This document shows positions 11,433 to 25,723 of a DNA stretch of 64,000 nucleotides, in pieces. How positions within the stretch are numbered: position 1 is the first letter of the stretch; every line of letters begins with the position of its first letter. A program made the translations under genes and the position numbers. Under the pieces are notes generated by a model that had not been told where the DNA came from, made no database searches, and was given only the letters and a program-made list of their open reading frames with translations. This stretch comes from Mytilus californianus (Eukaryota; Mollusca; Bivalvia; Mytilida; Mytilidae): positions 74,028,339 through 74,092,338 of the forward strand of contig NW_026262734.1 in assembly GCF_021869535.1 (NCBI RefSeq). The letters are read 5' to 3'.

Positions 11433-12861
11433 GTTCAACAAAGTATTTCTTTAGATTCGACAATTCAAAGAAAACAAACGAAAACAAAAATATAGCCATA
11501 AGTTAACTTCTGCAGAGGAACACATATATATAAATTAATATTTAACCACACAGTACATTTGTATTTATGTATGATTTCATATGTATATTAAGATAAACAA
11601 TCAAAAGAAAGCAAAATTACAAATAGTAACTACCAGTAATTTAAAATTTGGCTTCTTTGGTCGCTCGTAATCGGTTGTCCTCAAATATAGTTCCTTTCGT
11701 GTTGATGTTTGTAAAATCGTATAGTATCATTTTCGTGAGAATCCAATGGCTTATAATTATTAGTTGCATTATTTCTTGATAGTGAAATATGATATAATGT
11801 TAATATTTTTCAGGTGGTATTGTCGGACTATTTCGTGTCAAATTTGTATGAAAGGCAACTATGTCTGTTTGATATTCAGACATTTCTTTGCGATAGAATA
11901 AAATCTCCTAGAAATCCTATGTTAAAATAATAAAGTTCTTGCTTCCTTGTGTTTTATTACTTAATTTGATGTCTTCGCTGTTCAGCACAAGTGAACACAC
12001 GCATTATCATCGTTTCACTGGGAACCACAGAGCTGAAACCTAAACATTTACGTTAGCAGGGACGTAACCCCGTCGAAAATTCTTGTCATTTTGGCAGTGA
12101 AAGACATGTAGATTTTTGTAATAATTGTAAAGTGTTGTTCCCGAAAACACGTTAGCTGCTGATTTACTGAATGGTGCACGAAAATAATGATTGCAAGGTG
12201 CAGACAAAGAAATTTTGCAGTCACTTGACATTAAAAATACTGTCTTTTATTAAAAAATGATATCCTACATAGCCAACAGTTGTCGTAAAGTTATTAAACG
12301 TTCTCTAAGTCTAATAGAAAGTCTTACATCGTGTAATGACTAAACTAAAAGGTCGCCACACATCTTTTCTGATGTACATACAGACCTTCATACGCAGGCC
12401 TCATCTCTGTTATGCATTATGATTCTGGAATATCTTCTTCTCTCTTTTCGTATCAATATTATTTCTTTCTCCTCATCTTATCTTTTTTCTGATTGCTGAT
12501 TATTCTTTCTTCTTATTTCGTTTGCAAAGCTTTTAGTCCCATAAATAATACTTTTCAAACATTTTCGAGGTATATAATTACTAAATTTACCAATGCATCA
12601 AGGTATTTAACCCTCATAATCCTGTTAGCTTCAAATTATTGAATGCGAGAAAAGTTGATATATGTATGGAAATTTTGAAATAAACAAAATAATTTAGATA
12701 AACCAAGACTTTTATGTTGACGTTCGATATATAGTGTTGGTTTCCATCGTGTAATATGACAATACCGTGTAGGTAGTATCGAAAAACAAGAAAAAACATG
12801 AGTATTGCAGCTAAATGCATATTTCATTCGTTGATTCAAGAGATTGATACAAATGGTACAA
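11433..12861. repeat. Monomer 9
   Basis: Left type; no difference from monomer 1 seen. Last copy of the uninterrupted left domain. Confidence 0.95.
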
Positions 12862-14290
12862 GTTCAACAAAGTATTTCTTTAGATTCGACAATTCAAAGA
12901 AAACAAACGAAAACAAAAATATAGCCATAAGTTAACTTCTGCAGAGGAACACATATATATAAATTAATATTTAACCACACAGTACATTTGTATTTATGTA
13001 TGATTTCATGTGTATATTAAGATAAACAATCAAAAGAAAGCAAAATTACAAATAGTAACTACCAGTAATTTAAAATTTGGCTTCTTTGGTCGCTCGTAAT
13101 CGGTTGTCCTCAAATATAGTTCCTTTCGTGTTGATGTTTGTAAAATCGTATAGTATCATTTTCGTGAGAATCCAATGGCTTATAATTATTAGTTGCATTA
13201 TTTCTTGATAGTGAAATATGATATAATGTTAATATTTTTCAGGTGGTATTGTCGGACTATTTCGTGTCAAATTTGTATGAAAGGCAACTATGTCTGTTTG
13301 ATATTCAGACATTTCTTTGCGATAGAATAAAATCTCCTAGAAATCCTATGTTAAAATAATAAAGTTCTTGCTTCCTTGTGTTTTATTACTTAATTTGATG
13401 TCTTCGCTGTTCAGCACAAGTGAACACACGCATTATCATCGTTTCACTGGGAACCACAGAGCTGAAACCTAAACTTTTACGTTAGCAGGGACGTAACCCC
13501 GTCGAAAATTCTTGTCATTTTGGCAGTGAAAGACATGTAGATTTTTGTAATAATTGTAAAGTGTTGTTCCCGAAAACACGTTAGCTGCTGATTTACTGAA
13601 TGGTGCACGAAAATAATGATTGCAAGGTGCAGACAAAGAAATTTTGCAGTCACTTGACATTAAAAATACTGTCTTTTATTAAAAAATGATATCCTACATA
13701 GCCAACAGTTGTCGTAAAGTTATTAAACGTTCTCTAAGTCTAATAGAAAGTCTTACATCGTGTAATGACTAAACTAAAAGGTCGCCACACATCTTTTCTG
13801 ATGTACATACAGACCTTCATACGCAGGCCTCATCTCTGTTATGCATTATGATTCTGGAATATCTTCTTCTCTCTTTTCGTATCAATATTATTTCTTTCTC
13901 CTCATCTTATCTTTTTTCTGATTGCTGATTATTCTTTCTTCTTATTTCGTTTGCAAAGCTTTTAGTCCCATAAATAATACTTTTCAAACATTTTCGAGGT
14001 ATATAATTACTAAATTTACCAATGCATCAAGGTATTTAACCCTCATAATCCTGTTAGCTTCAAATTATTGAATGCGAGAAAAGTTGATATATGTATGGAA
14101 ATTTTGAAATAAACAAAATAATTTAGATAAACCAAGACTTTTATGTTGACGTTCGATATATAGTGTTGGTTTCCATCGTGTAATATGACAATACCGTGTA
14201 GGTAGTATCGAAAAACAAGAAAAAACATGAGTATTGCAGCTAAATGCATATTTCATTCGTTGATTCAAGAGATTGATACAAATGGTACAA
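12862..14290. repeat. Monomer 10
   Basis: First copy with T at p614 (13475). It also has A149G at 13010, a change otherwise seen only in monomers 43 and 45, about 47 kb away. Confidence 0.95.
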
Positions 14291-15719
14291 GTTCAACAAA
14301 GTATTTCTTTAGATTCGACAATTCAAAGAAAACAAACGAAAACAAAAATATAGCCATAAGTTAACTTCTGCAGAGGAACACATATATATAAATTAATATT
14401 TAACCACACAGTACATTTGTATTTATGTATGATTTCATATGTATATTAAGATAAACAATCAAAAGAAAGCAAAATTACAAATAGTAACTACCAGTAATTT
14501 AAAATTTGGCTTCTTTGGTCGCTCGTAATCGGTTGTTCTCAAATATAGTTCCTTTCGTGTTGATGTTTGTAAAATCGTATAGTATCATTTTCGTGAGAAT
14601 CCAATGGCTTATAATTATTAGTTGCATTATTTCTTGATAGTGAAATATGATATAATGTTAATATTTTTCAGGTGGTATTGTCGGACTATTTCGTGTCAAA
14701 TTTGTATGAAAGGCAACTATGTCTGTTTGATATTCAGACATTTCTTTGCGATAGAATAAAATCTCCTAGAAATCCTATGTTAAAATAATAAAGTTCTTGC
14801 TTCCTTGTGTTTTATTACTTAATTTGATGTCTTCGCTGTTCAGCACAAGTGAACACACGCATTATCATCGTTTCACTGGGAACCACAGAGCTGAAACCTA
14901 AACATTTACGTTAGCAGGGACGTAACCCCGTCGAAAATTCTTGTCATTTTGGCAGTGAAAGACATGTAGATTTTTGTAATAATTGTAAAGTGTTGTTCCC
15001 GAAAACACGTTAGCTGCTGATTTACTGAATGGTGCACGAAAATAATGATTGCAAGGTGCAGACAAAGAAATTTTGCAGTCACTTGACATTAAAAATACTG
15101 TCTTTTATTAAAAAATGATATCCTACATAGCCAACAGTTGTCGTAAAGTTATTAAACGTTCTCTAAGTCTAATAGAAAGTCTTACATCGTGTAATGACTA
15201 AACTAAAAGGTCGCCACACATCTTTTCTGATGTACATACAGACCTTCATACGCAGGCCTCATCTCTGTTATGCATTATGATTCTGGAATATCTTCTTCTC
15301 TCTTTTCGTATCAATATTATTTCTTTCTCCTCATCTTATCTTTTTTCTGATTGCTGATTATTCTTTCTTCTTATTTCGTTTGCAAAGCTTTTAGTCCCAT
15401 AAATAATACTTTTCAAACATTTTCGAGGTATATAATTACTAAATTTACCAATGCATCAAGGTATTTAACCCTCATAATCCTGTTAGCTTCAAATTATTGA
15501 ATGCGAGAAAAGTTGATATATGTATGGAAATTTTGAAATAAACAAAATAATTTAGATAAACCAAGACTTTTATGTTGACGTTCGATATATAGTGTTGGTT
15601 TCCATCGTGTAATATGACAATACCGTGTAGGTAGTATCGAAAAACAAGAAAAAACATGAGTATTGCAGCTAAATGCATATTTCATTCGTTGATTCAAGAG
15701 ATTGATACAAATGGTACAA
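14291..15719. repeat. Monomer 11
   Basis: Left type again (A at p614, position 14904) with C247T at 14537. It lies between two right-type copies, so the domain border is interleaved. Confidence 0.95.
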
Positions 15720-17148
15720 GTTCAACAAAGTATTTCTTTAGATTCGACAATTCAAAGAAAACAAACGAAAACAAAAATATAGCCATAAGTTAACTTCTGC
15801 AGAGGAACACATATATAAAAATTAATATTTAACCACACAGTACATTTGTATTTATGTATGATTTCATATGTATATTAAGATAAACAATCAAAAGAAAGCA
15901 AAATTACAAATAGTAACTACCAGTAATTTAAAATTTGGCTTCTTTGGTCGCTCGTAATCGGTTGTCCTCAAATATAGTTCCTTTCGTGTTGATGTTTGTA
16001 AAATCGTATAGTATCATTTTCGTGAGAATCCAATGGCTTATAATTATTAGTTGCATTATTTCTTGATAGTGAAATATGATATAATGTTAATATTTTTCAG
16101 GTGGTATTGTCGGACTATTTCGTGTCAAATTTGTATGAAAGGCAACTATGTCTGTTTGATATTCAGACATTTCTTTGCGATAGAATAAAATCTCCTAGAA
16201 ATCCTATGTTAAAATAATAAAGTTCTTGCTTCCTTGTGTTTTATTACTTAATTTGATGTCTTCGCTGTTCAGCACAAGTGAACACACGCATTATCATCGT
16301 TTCACTGGGAACCACAGAGCTGAAACCTAAACTTTTACGTTAGCAGGGACGTAACCCCGTCGAAAATTCTTGTCATTTTGGCAGTGAAAGACATGTAGAT
16401 TTTTGTAATAATTGTAAAGTGTTGTTCCCGAAAACACGTTAGCTGCTGATTTACTGAATGGTGCACGAAAATAATGATTGCAAGGTGCAGACAAAGAAAT
16501 TTTGCAGTCACTTGACATTAAAAATACTGTCTTTTATTAAAAAATGATATCCTACATAGCCAACAGTTGTCGTAAAGTTATTAAACGTTCTCCAAGTCTA
16601 ATAGAAAGTCTTACATCGTGTAATGACTAAACTAAAAGGTCGCCACACATCTTTTCTGATGTACATACAGACCTTCATACGCAGGCCTCATCTCTGTTAT
16701 GCATTATGATTCTGGAATATCTTCTTCTCTCTTTTCGTATCAATATTATTTCTTTCTCCTCATCTTATCTTTTTTCTGATTGCTGATTATTCTTTCTTCT
16801 TATTTCGTTTGCAAAGCTTTTAGTCCCATAAATAATACTTTTCAAACATTTTCGAGGTATATAATTACTAAATTTACCAATGCATCAAGGTATTTAACCC
16901 TCATAATCCTGTTAGCTTCAAATTATTGAATGCGAGAAAAGTTGATATATGTATGGAAATTTTGAAATAAACAAAATAATTTAGATAAACCAAGACTTTT
17001 ATGTTGACGTTCGATATATAGTGTTGGTTTCCATCGTGTAATATGACAATACCGTGTAGGTAGTATCGAAAAACAAGAAAAAACATGAGTATTGCAGCTA
17101 AATGCATATTTCATTCGTTGATTCAAGAGATTGATACAAATGGTACAA
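15720..17148. repeat. Monomer 12
   Basis: Right type (T614 at 16333) with T99A (15818) and T874C (16593), the pair that recurs in monomers 21 and 32. Confidence 0.95.
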
Positions 17149-18577
17149 GTTCAACAAAGTATTTCTTTAGATTCGACAATTCAAAGAAAACAAACGAAAA
17201 CAAAAATATAGCCATAAGTTAACTTCTGCAGAGGAACACATATATATAAATTAATATTTAACCACACAGTACATTTGTATTTATGTATGATTTCATATGT
17301 ATATTAAGATAAACAATCAAAAGAAAGCAAAATTACAAATAGTAACTACCAGTAATTTAAAATTTGGCTTCTTTGGTCGTTCGTAATCGGTTGTCCTCAA
17401 ATATAGTTCCTTTCGTGTTGATGTTTGTAAAATCGTATAGTATCATTTTCGTGAGAATCCAATGGCTTATAATTATTAGTTGCATTATTTCTTGATAGTG
17501 AAATATGATATAATGTTAATATTTTTCAGGTGGTATTGTCGGACTATTTCGTGTCAAATTTGTATGAAAGGCAACTATGTCTGTTTGATATTCAGACATT
17601 TCTTTGCGATAGAATAAAATCTCCTAGAAATCCTATGTTAAAATAATAAAGTTCTTGCTTCCTTGTGTTTTATTACTTAATTTGATGTCTTCGCTGTTCA
17701 GCACAAGTGAACACACGCATTATCATCGTTTCACTGGGAACCACAGAGCTGAAACCTAAACTTTTACGTTAGCAGGGACGTAACCCCGTCGAAAATTCTT
17801 GTCATTTTGGCAGTGAAAGACATGTAGATTTTTGTAATAATTGTAAAGTGTTGTTCCCGAAAACACGTTAGCTGCTGATTTACTGAATGGTGCACGAAAA
17901 TAATGATTGCAAGGTGCAGACAAAGAAATTTTGCAGTCACTTGACATTAAAAATACTGTCTTTTATTAAAAAATGATATCCTACATAGCCAACAGTTGTC
18001 GTAAAGTTATTAAACGTTCTCCAAGTCTAATAGAAAGTCTTACATCGTGTAATGACTAAACTAAAAGGTCGCCACACATCTTTTCTGATGTACATACAGA
18101 CCTTCATACGCAGGCCTCATCTCTGTTATGCATTATGATTCTGGAATATCTTCTTCTCTCTTTTCGTATCAATATTATTTCTTTCTCCTCATCTTATCTT
18201 TTTTCTGATTGCTGATTATTCTTTCTTCTTATTTCGTTTGCAAAGCTTTTAGTCCCATAAATAATACTTTTCAAACATTTTCGAGGTATATAATTACTAA
18301 ATTTACCAATGCATCAAGGTATTTAACCCTCATAATCCTGTTAGCTTCAAATTATTGAATGCGAGAAAAGTTGATATATGTATGGAAATTTTGAAATAAA
18401 CAAAATAATTTAGATAAACCAAGACTTTTATGTTGACGTTCGATATATAGTGTTGGTTTCCATCGTGTAATATGACAATACCGTGTAGGTAGTATCGAAA
18501 AACAAGAAAAAACATGAGTATTGCAGCTAAATGCATATTTCATTCGTTGATTCAAGAGATTGATACAAATGGTACAA
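17149..18577. repeat. Monomer 13
   Basis: Right type with C232T (17380) and T874C (18022). Confidence 0.95.
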
Positions 18578-20006
18578 GTTCAACAAAGTATTTCTTTAGA
18601 TTCGACAATTCAAAGAAAACAAACGAAAACAAAAATATAGCCATAAGTTAACTTCTGCAGAGGAACACATATATATAAATTAATATTTAACCACACAGTA
18701 CATTTGTATTTATGTATGATTTCATATGTATATTAAGATAAACAATCAAAAGAAAGCAAAATTACAAATAGTAACTACCAGTAATTTAAAATTTGGCTTC
18801 TTTGGTCGTTCGTAATCGGTTGTCCTCAAATATAGTTCCTTTCGTGTTGATGTTTGTAAAATCGTATAGTATCATTTTCGTGAGAATCCAATGGCTTATA
18901 ATTATTAGTTGCATTATTTCTTGATAGTGAAATATGATATAATGTTAATATTTTTCAGGTGGTATTGTCGGACTATTTCGTGTCAAATTTGTATGAAAGG
19001 CAACTATGTCTGTTTGATATTCAGACATTTCTTTGCGATAGAATAAAATCTCCTAGAAATCCTATGTTAAAATAATAAAGTTCTTGCTTCCTTGTGTTTT
19101 ATTACTTAATTTGATGTCTTCGCTGTTCAGCACAAGTGAACACACGCATTATCATCGTTTCACTGGGAACCACAGAGCTGAAACCTAAACTTTTACGTTA
19201 GCAGGGACGTAACCCCGTCGAAAATTCTTGTCATTTTGGCAGTGAAAGACATGTAGATTTTTGTAATAATTGTAAAGTGTTGTTCCCGAAAACACGTTAG
19301 CTGCTGATTTACTGAATGGTGCACGAAAATAATGATTGCAAGGTGCAGACAAAGAAATTTTGCAGTCACTTGACATTAAAAATACTGTCTTTTATTAAAA
19401 AATGATATCCTACATAGCCAACAGTTGTCGTAAAGTTATTAAACGTTCTCTAAGTCTAATAGAAAGTCTTACATCGTGTAATGACTAAACTAAAAGGTCG
19501 CCACACATCTTTTCTGATGTACATACAGACCTTCATACGCAGGCCTCATCTCTGTTATGCATTATGATTCTGGAATATCTTCTTCTCTCTTTTCGTATCA
19601 ATATTATTTCTTTCTCCTCATCTTATCTTTTTTCTGATTGCTGATTATTCTTTCTTCTTATTTCGTTTGCAAAGCTTTTAGTCCCATAAATAATACTTTT
19701 CAAACATTTTCGAGGTATATAATTACTAAATTTACCAATGCATCAAGGTATTTAACCCTCATAATCCTGTTAGCTTCAAATTATTGAATGCGAGAAAAGT
19801 TGATATATGTATGGAAATTTTGAAATAAACAAAATAATTTAGATAAACCAAGACTTTTATGTTGACGTTCGATATATAGTGTTGGTTTCCATCGTGTAAT
19901 ATGACAATACCGTGTAGGTAGTATCGAAAAACAAGAAAAAACATGAGTATTGCAGCTAAATGCATATTTCATTCGTTGATTCAAGAGATTGATACAAATG
20001 GTACAA
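18578..20006. repeat. Monomer 14
   Basis: Right type with C232T (18809). Confidence 0.95.
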
Positions 20007-21435
20007 GTTCAACAAAGTATTTCTTTAGATTCGACAATTCAAAGAAAACAAACGAAAACAAAAATATAGCCATAAGTTAACTTCTGCAGAGGAACACATA
20101 TATATAAATTAATATTTAACCACACAGTACATTTGTATTTATGTATGATTTCATATGTATATTAAGATAAACAATCAAAAGAAAGCAAAATTACAAATAG
20201 TAACTACCAGTAATTTAAAATTTGGCTTCTTTGGTCGCTCGTAATCGGTTGTCCTCAAATATAGTTCCTTTCGTGTTGATGTTTGTAAAATCGTATAGTA
20301 TCATTTTCGTGAGAATCCAATGGCTTATAATTATTAGTTGCATTATTTCTTGATAGTGAAATATGATATAATGTTAATATTTTTCAGGTGGTATTGTCGG
20401 ACTATTTCGTGTCAAATTTGTATGAAAGGCAACTATGTCTGTTTGATATTCAGACATTTCTTTGCGATAGAATAAAATCTCCTAGAAATCCTATGTTAAA
20501 ATAATAAAGTTCTTGCTTCCTTGTGTTTTATTACTTAATTTGATGTCTTCGCTGTTCAGCACAAGTGAACACACGCATTATCATCGTTTCACTGGGAACC
20601 ACAGAGCTGAAACCTAAACTTTTACGTTAGCAGGGACGTAACCCCGTCGAAAATTCTTGTCATTTTGGCAGTGAAAGACATGTAGATTTTTGTAATAATT
20701 GTAAAGTGTTGTTCCCGAAAACACGTTAGCTGCTGATTTACTGAATGGTGCACGAAAATAATGATTGCAAGGTGCAGACAAAGAAATTTTGCAGTCACTT
20801 GACATTAAAAATACTGTCTTTTATTAAAAAATGATATCCTACATAGCCAACAGTTGTCGTAAAGTTATTAAACGTTCTCTAAGTCTAATAGAAAGTCTTA
20901 CATCGTGTAATGACTAAACTAAAAGGTCGCCACACATCTTTTCTGATGTACATACAGACCTTCATACGCAGGCCTCATCTCTGTTATGCATTATGATTCT
21001 GGAATATCTTCTTCTCTCTTTTCGTATCAATATTATTTCTTTCTCCTCATCTTATCTTTTTTCTGATTGCTGATTATTCTTTCTTCTTATTTCGTTTGCA
21101 AAGCTTTTAGTCCCATAAATAATACTTTTCAAACATTTTCGAGGTATATAATTACTAAATTTACCAATGCATCAAGGTATTTAACCCTCATAATCCTGTT
21201 AGCTTCAAATTATTGAATGCGAGAAAAGTTGATATATGTATGGAAATTTTGAAATAAACAAAATAATTTAGATAAACCAAGACTTTTATGTTGACGTTCG
21301 ATATATAGTGTTGGTTTCCATCGTGTAATATGACAATACCGTGTAGGTAGTATCGAAAAACAAGAAAAAACATGAGTATTGCAGCTAAATGCATATTTCA
21401 TTCGTTGAGTCAAGAGATTGATACAAATGGTACAA
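20007..21435. repeat. Monomer 15
   Basis: Right type with T1403G (21409), which precedes the C266T of the next copy. Confidence 0.95.
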
Positions 21436-22864
21436 GTTCAACAAAGTATTTCTTTAGATTCGACAATTCAAAGAAAACAAACGAAAACAAAAATATAGCC
21501 ATAAGTTAACTTCTGCAGAGGAACACATATATATAAATTAATATTTAACCACACAGTACATTTGTATTTATGTATGATTTCATATGTATATTAAGATAAA
21601 CAATCAAAAGAAAGCAAAATTACAAATAGTAACTACCAGTAATTTAAAATTTGGCTTCTTTGGTCGCTCGTAATCGGTTGTCCTCAAATATAGTTCCTTT
21701 TGTGTTGATGTTTGTAAAATCGTATAGTATCATTTTCGTGAGAATCCAATGGCTTATAATTATTAGTTGCATTATTTCTTGATAGTGAAATATGATATAA
21801 TGTTAATATTTTTCAGGTGGTATTGTCGGACTATTTCGTGTCAAATTTGTATGAAAGGCAACTATGTCTGTTTGATATTCAGACATTTCTTTGCGATAGA
21901 ATAAAATCTCCTAGAAATCCTATGTTAAAATAATAAAGTTCTTGCTTCCTTGTGTTTTATTACTTAATTTGATGTCTTCGCTGTTCAGCACAAGTGAACA
22001 CACGCATTATCATCGTTTCACTGGGAACCACAGAGCTGAAACCTAAACTTTTACGTTAGCAGGGACGTAACCCCGTCGAAAATTCTTGTCATTTTGGCAG
22101 TGAAAGACATGTAGATTTTTGTAATAATTGTAAAGTGTTGTTCCCGAAAACACGTTAGCTGCTGATTTACTGAATGGTGCACGAAAATAATGATTGCAAG
22201 GTGCAGACAAAGAAATTTTGCAGTCACTTGACATTAAAAATACTGTCTTTTATTAAAAAATGATATCCTACATAGCCAACAGTTGTCGTAAAGTTATTAA
22301 ACGTTCTCTAAGTCTAATAGAAAGTCTTACATCGTGTAATGACTAAACTAAAAGGTCGCCACACATCTTTTCTGATGTACATACAGACCTTCATACGCAG
22401 GCCTCATCTCTGTTATGCATTATGATTCTGGAATATCTTCTTCTCTCTTTTCGTATCAATATTATTTCTTTCTCCTCATCTTATCTTTTTTCTGATTGCT
22501 GATTATTCTTTCTTCTTATTTCGTTTGCAAAGCTTTTAGTCCCATAAATAATACTTTTCAAACATTTTCGAGGTATATAATTACTAAATTTACCAATGCA
22601 TCAAGGTATTTAACCCTCATAATCCTGTTAGCTTCAAATTATTGAATGCGAGAAAAGTTGATATATGTATGGAAATTTTGAAATAAACAAAATAATTTAG
22701 ATAAACCAAGACTTTTATGTTGACGTTCGATATATAGTGTTGGTTTCCATCGTGTAATATGACAATACCGTGTAGGTAGTATCGAAAAACAAGAAAAAAC
22801 ATGAGTATTGCAGCTAAATGCATATTTCATTCGTTGAGTCAAGAGATTGATACAAATGGTACAA
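21436..22864. repeat. Monomer 16
   Basis: Right type with C266T (21701) and T1403G (22838); the same pair as monomer 29. Confidence 0.95.
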
Positions 22865-24294
22865 GTTCAACAAAGTATTTCTTTAGATTCGACAATTCAA
22901 AGAAAACAAACGAAAACAAAAATATAGCCATAAGTTAACTTCTGCAGAGGAACACATATATATAAATTAATATTTAACCACACAGTACATTTGTATTTAT
23001 GTATGATTTCATATGTATATTAAGATAAACAATCAAAAGAAAGCAAAATTACAAATAGTAACTACCAGTAATTTAAAATTTGGCTTCTTTGGTCGCTCGT
23101 AATCGGTTGTCCTCAAATATAGTTCCTTTTGTGTTGATGTTTGTAAAATCGTATAGTATCATTTTCGTGAGAATCCAATGGCTTATAATTATTAGTTGCA
23201 TTATTTCTTGATAGTGAAATATGATATAATGTTAATATTTTTCAGGTGGTATTGTCGGACTATTTCGTGTCAAATTTGTATGAAAGGCAACTATGTCTGT
23301 TTGATATTCAGACATTTCTTTGCGATAGAATAAAATCTCCTAGAAATCCTATGTTAAAATAATAAAGTTCTTGCTTCCTTGTGTTTTATTACTTAATTTG
23401 ATGTCTTCGCTGTTCAGCACAAGTGAACACACGCATTATCATCGTTTCACTGGGAACCACAGAGCTGAAACCTAAACTTTTACGTTAGCAGGGACGTAAC
23501 CCCGTCGAAAATTCTTGTCATTTTGGCAGTGAAAGACATGTAGATTTTTGTAATAATTGTAAAGTGTTGTTCCCGAAAACACGTTAGCTGCTGATTTACT
23601 GAATGGTGCACGAAAATAATGATTGCAAGGTGCAGACAAAGAAATTTTGCAGTCACTTGACATTAAAAATACTGTCTTTTATTAAAAAATGATATCCTAC
23701 ATAGCCAACAGTTGTCGTAAAGTTATTAAACGTTCTCCAAGTCTAATAGAAAGTCTTACATCGTGTAATGACTAAACTAAAAGGTCGCCACACATCTTTT
23801 CTGATGTACATACAGACCTTCATACGCAGGCCTCATCTCTGTTATGCATTATGATTCTGGAATATCTTCTTCTCTCTTTTCGTATCAATATTATTTCTTT
23901 CTCCTCATCTTATCTTTTTTCTGATTGCTGATTATTCTTTCTTCTTATTTCGTTTGCAAAGCTTTTAGTCCCATAAATAATACTTTTCAAACATTTTCGA
24001 GGTATATAATTACTAAATTTACCAATGCATCAAGGTATTTAACCCTCATAATCCTGTTAGCTTCAAATTATTGAATGCGAGAAAAGTTGATATATGTATG
24101 GAAATTTTGAAATAAACAAAATAATTTAGATAAACCAAGACTTTTATGTTGACGTTCGATATATAGTGTTGGTTTCCATCGTGTAATATGACAATACCGT
24201 GTAGGTAGTATCGAAAAACAAGAATAAAACATGAGTATTGCAGCTAAATGCATATTTCATTCGTTGAGTCAAGAGATTGATACAAATGGTACAA
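22865..24294. repeat. Monomer 17 (1,430 bp type)
   Basis: Right type with C266T (23130), T874C (23738), an inserted T (24225) and T1403G (24268). The insertion makes an AATAAA and shifts the overlapping minus-strand frames. The same four-marker haplotype is found in monomers 25, 28 and 30. Confidence 0.95.
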
Positions 24295-25723
24295 GTTCAA
24301 CAAAGTATTTCTTTAGATTCGACAATTCAAAGAAAACAAACGAAAACAAAAATATAGCCATAAGTTAACTTCTGCAGAGGAACACATATATATAAATTAA
24401 TATTTAACCACACAGTACATTTGTATTTATGTATGATTTCATATGTATATTAAGATAAACAATCAAAAGAAAGCAAAATTACAAATAGTAACTACCAGTA
24501 ATTTAAAATTTGGCTTCTTTGGTCGCTCGTAATCGGTTGTCCTCAAATATAGTTCCTTTTGTGTTGATGTTTGTAAAATCGTATAGTATCATTTTCGTGA
24601 GAATCCAATGGCTTATAATTATTAGTTGCATTATTTCTTGATAGTGAAATATGATATAATGTTAATATTTTTCAGGTGGTATTGTCGGACTATTTCGTGT
24701 CAAATTTGTATGAAAGGCAACTATGTCTGTTTGATATTCAGACATTTCTTTGCGATAGAATAAAATCTCCTAGAAATCCTATGTTAAAATAATAAAGTTC
24801 TTGCTTCCTTGTGTTTTATTACTTAATTTGATGTCTTCGCTGTTCAGCACAAGTGAACACACGCATTATCATCGTTTCACTGGGAACCACAGAGCTGAAA
24901 CCTAAACTTTTACGTTAGCAGGGACGTAACCCCGTCGAAAATTCTTGTCATTTTGGCAGTGAAAGACATGTAGATTTTTGTAATAATTGTAAAGTGTTGT
25001 TCCCGAAAACACGTTAGCTGCTGATTTACTGAATGGTGCACGAAAATAATGATTGCAAGGTGCAGACAAAGAAATTTTGCAGTCACTTGACATTAAAAAT
25101 ACTGTCTTTTATTAAAAAATGATATCCTACATAGCCAACAGTTGTCGTAAAGTTATTAAACGTTCTCTAAGTCTAATAGAAAGTCTTACATCGTGTAATG
25201 ACTAAACTAAAAGGTCGCCACACATCTTTTCTGATGTACATACAGACCTTCATACGCAGGCCTCATCTCTGTTATGCATTATGATTCTGGAATATCTTCT
25301 TCTCTCTTTTCGTATCAATATTATTTCTTTCTCCTCATCTTATCTTTTTTCTGATTGCTGATTATTCTTTCTTCTTATTTCGTTTGCAAAGCTTTTAGTC
25401 CCATAAATAATACTTTTCAAACATTTTCGAGGTATATAATTACTAAATTTACCAATGCATCAAGGTATTTAACCCTCATAATCCTGTTAGCTTCAAATTA
25501 TTGAATGCGAGAAAAGTTGATATATGTATGGAAATTTTGAAATAAACAAAATAATTTAGATAAACCAAGACTTTTATGTTGACGTTCGATATATAGTGTT
25601 GGTTTCCATCGTGTAATATGACAATACCGTGTAGGTAGTATCGAAAAACAAGAAAAAACATGAGTATTGCAGCTAAATGCATATTTCATTCGTTGATTCA
25701 AGAGATTGATACAAATGGTACAA
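24295..25723. repeat. Monomer 18
   Basis: Right type with C266T (24560) only; like monomers 26 and 31 it follows a 1,430 bp copy. Confidence 0.95.

Larger units (their letters stand above)
1..12861. repeat. Left array domain, A at p614 (copies 1-9)
   Basis: All nine copies carry A at p614, the state that gives Asn at residue 62 of the minus-strand 63-codon ORF. Private or shared differences are few: p41 in copy 2, p292 in copy 5, p247 in copies 6 and 8, p1014 in copy 8. None of the marker sites that structure the right domain (p99, p232, p266, p874, p1403, T insertion) occurs here. Confidence 0.85.
15720..25723. repeat. Higher-order block, first instance (copies 12-18)
   Basis: Ordered signatures are: T99A+T874C (copy 12), C232T (13, 14), T1403G (15), C266T+T1403G (16), C266T+T874C+T insertion+T1403G (17), C266T (18). 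The same order recurs from 28582 with one monomer less, so the block was copied as a multi-monomer segment. Confidence 0.75.
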
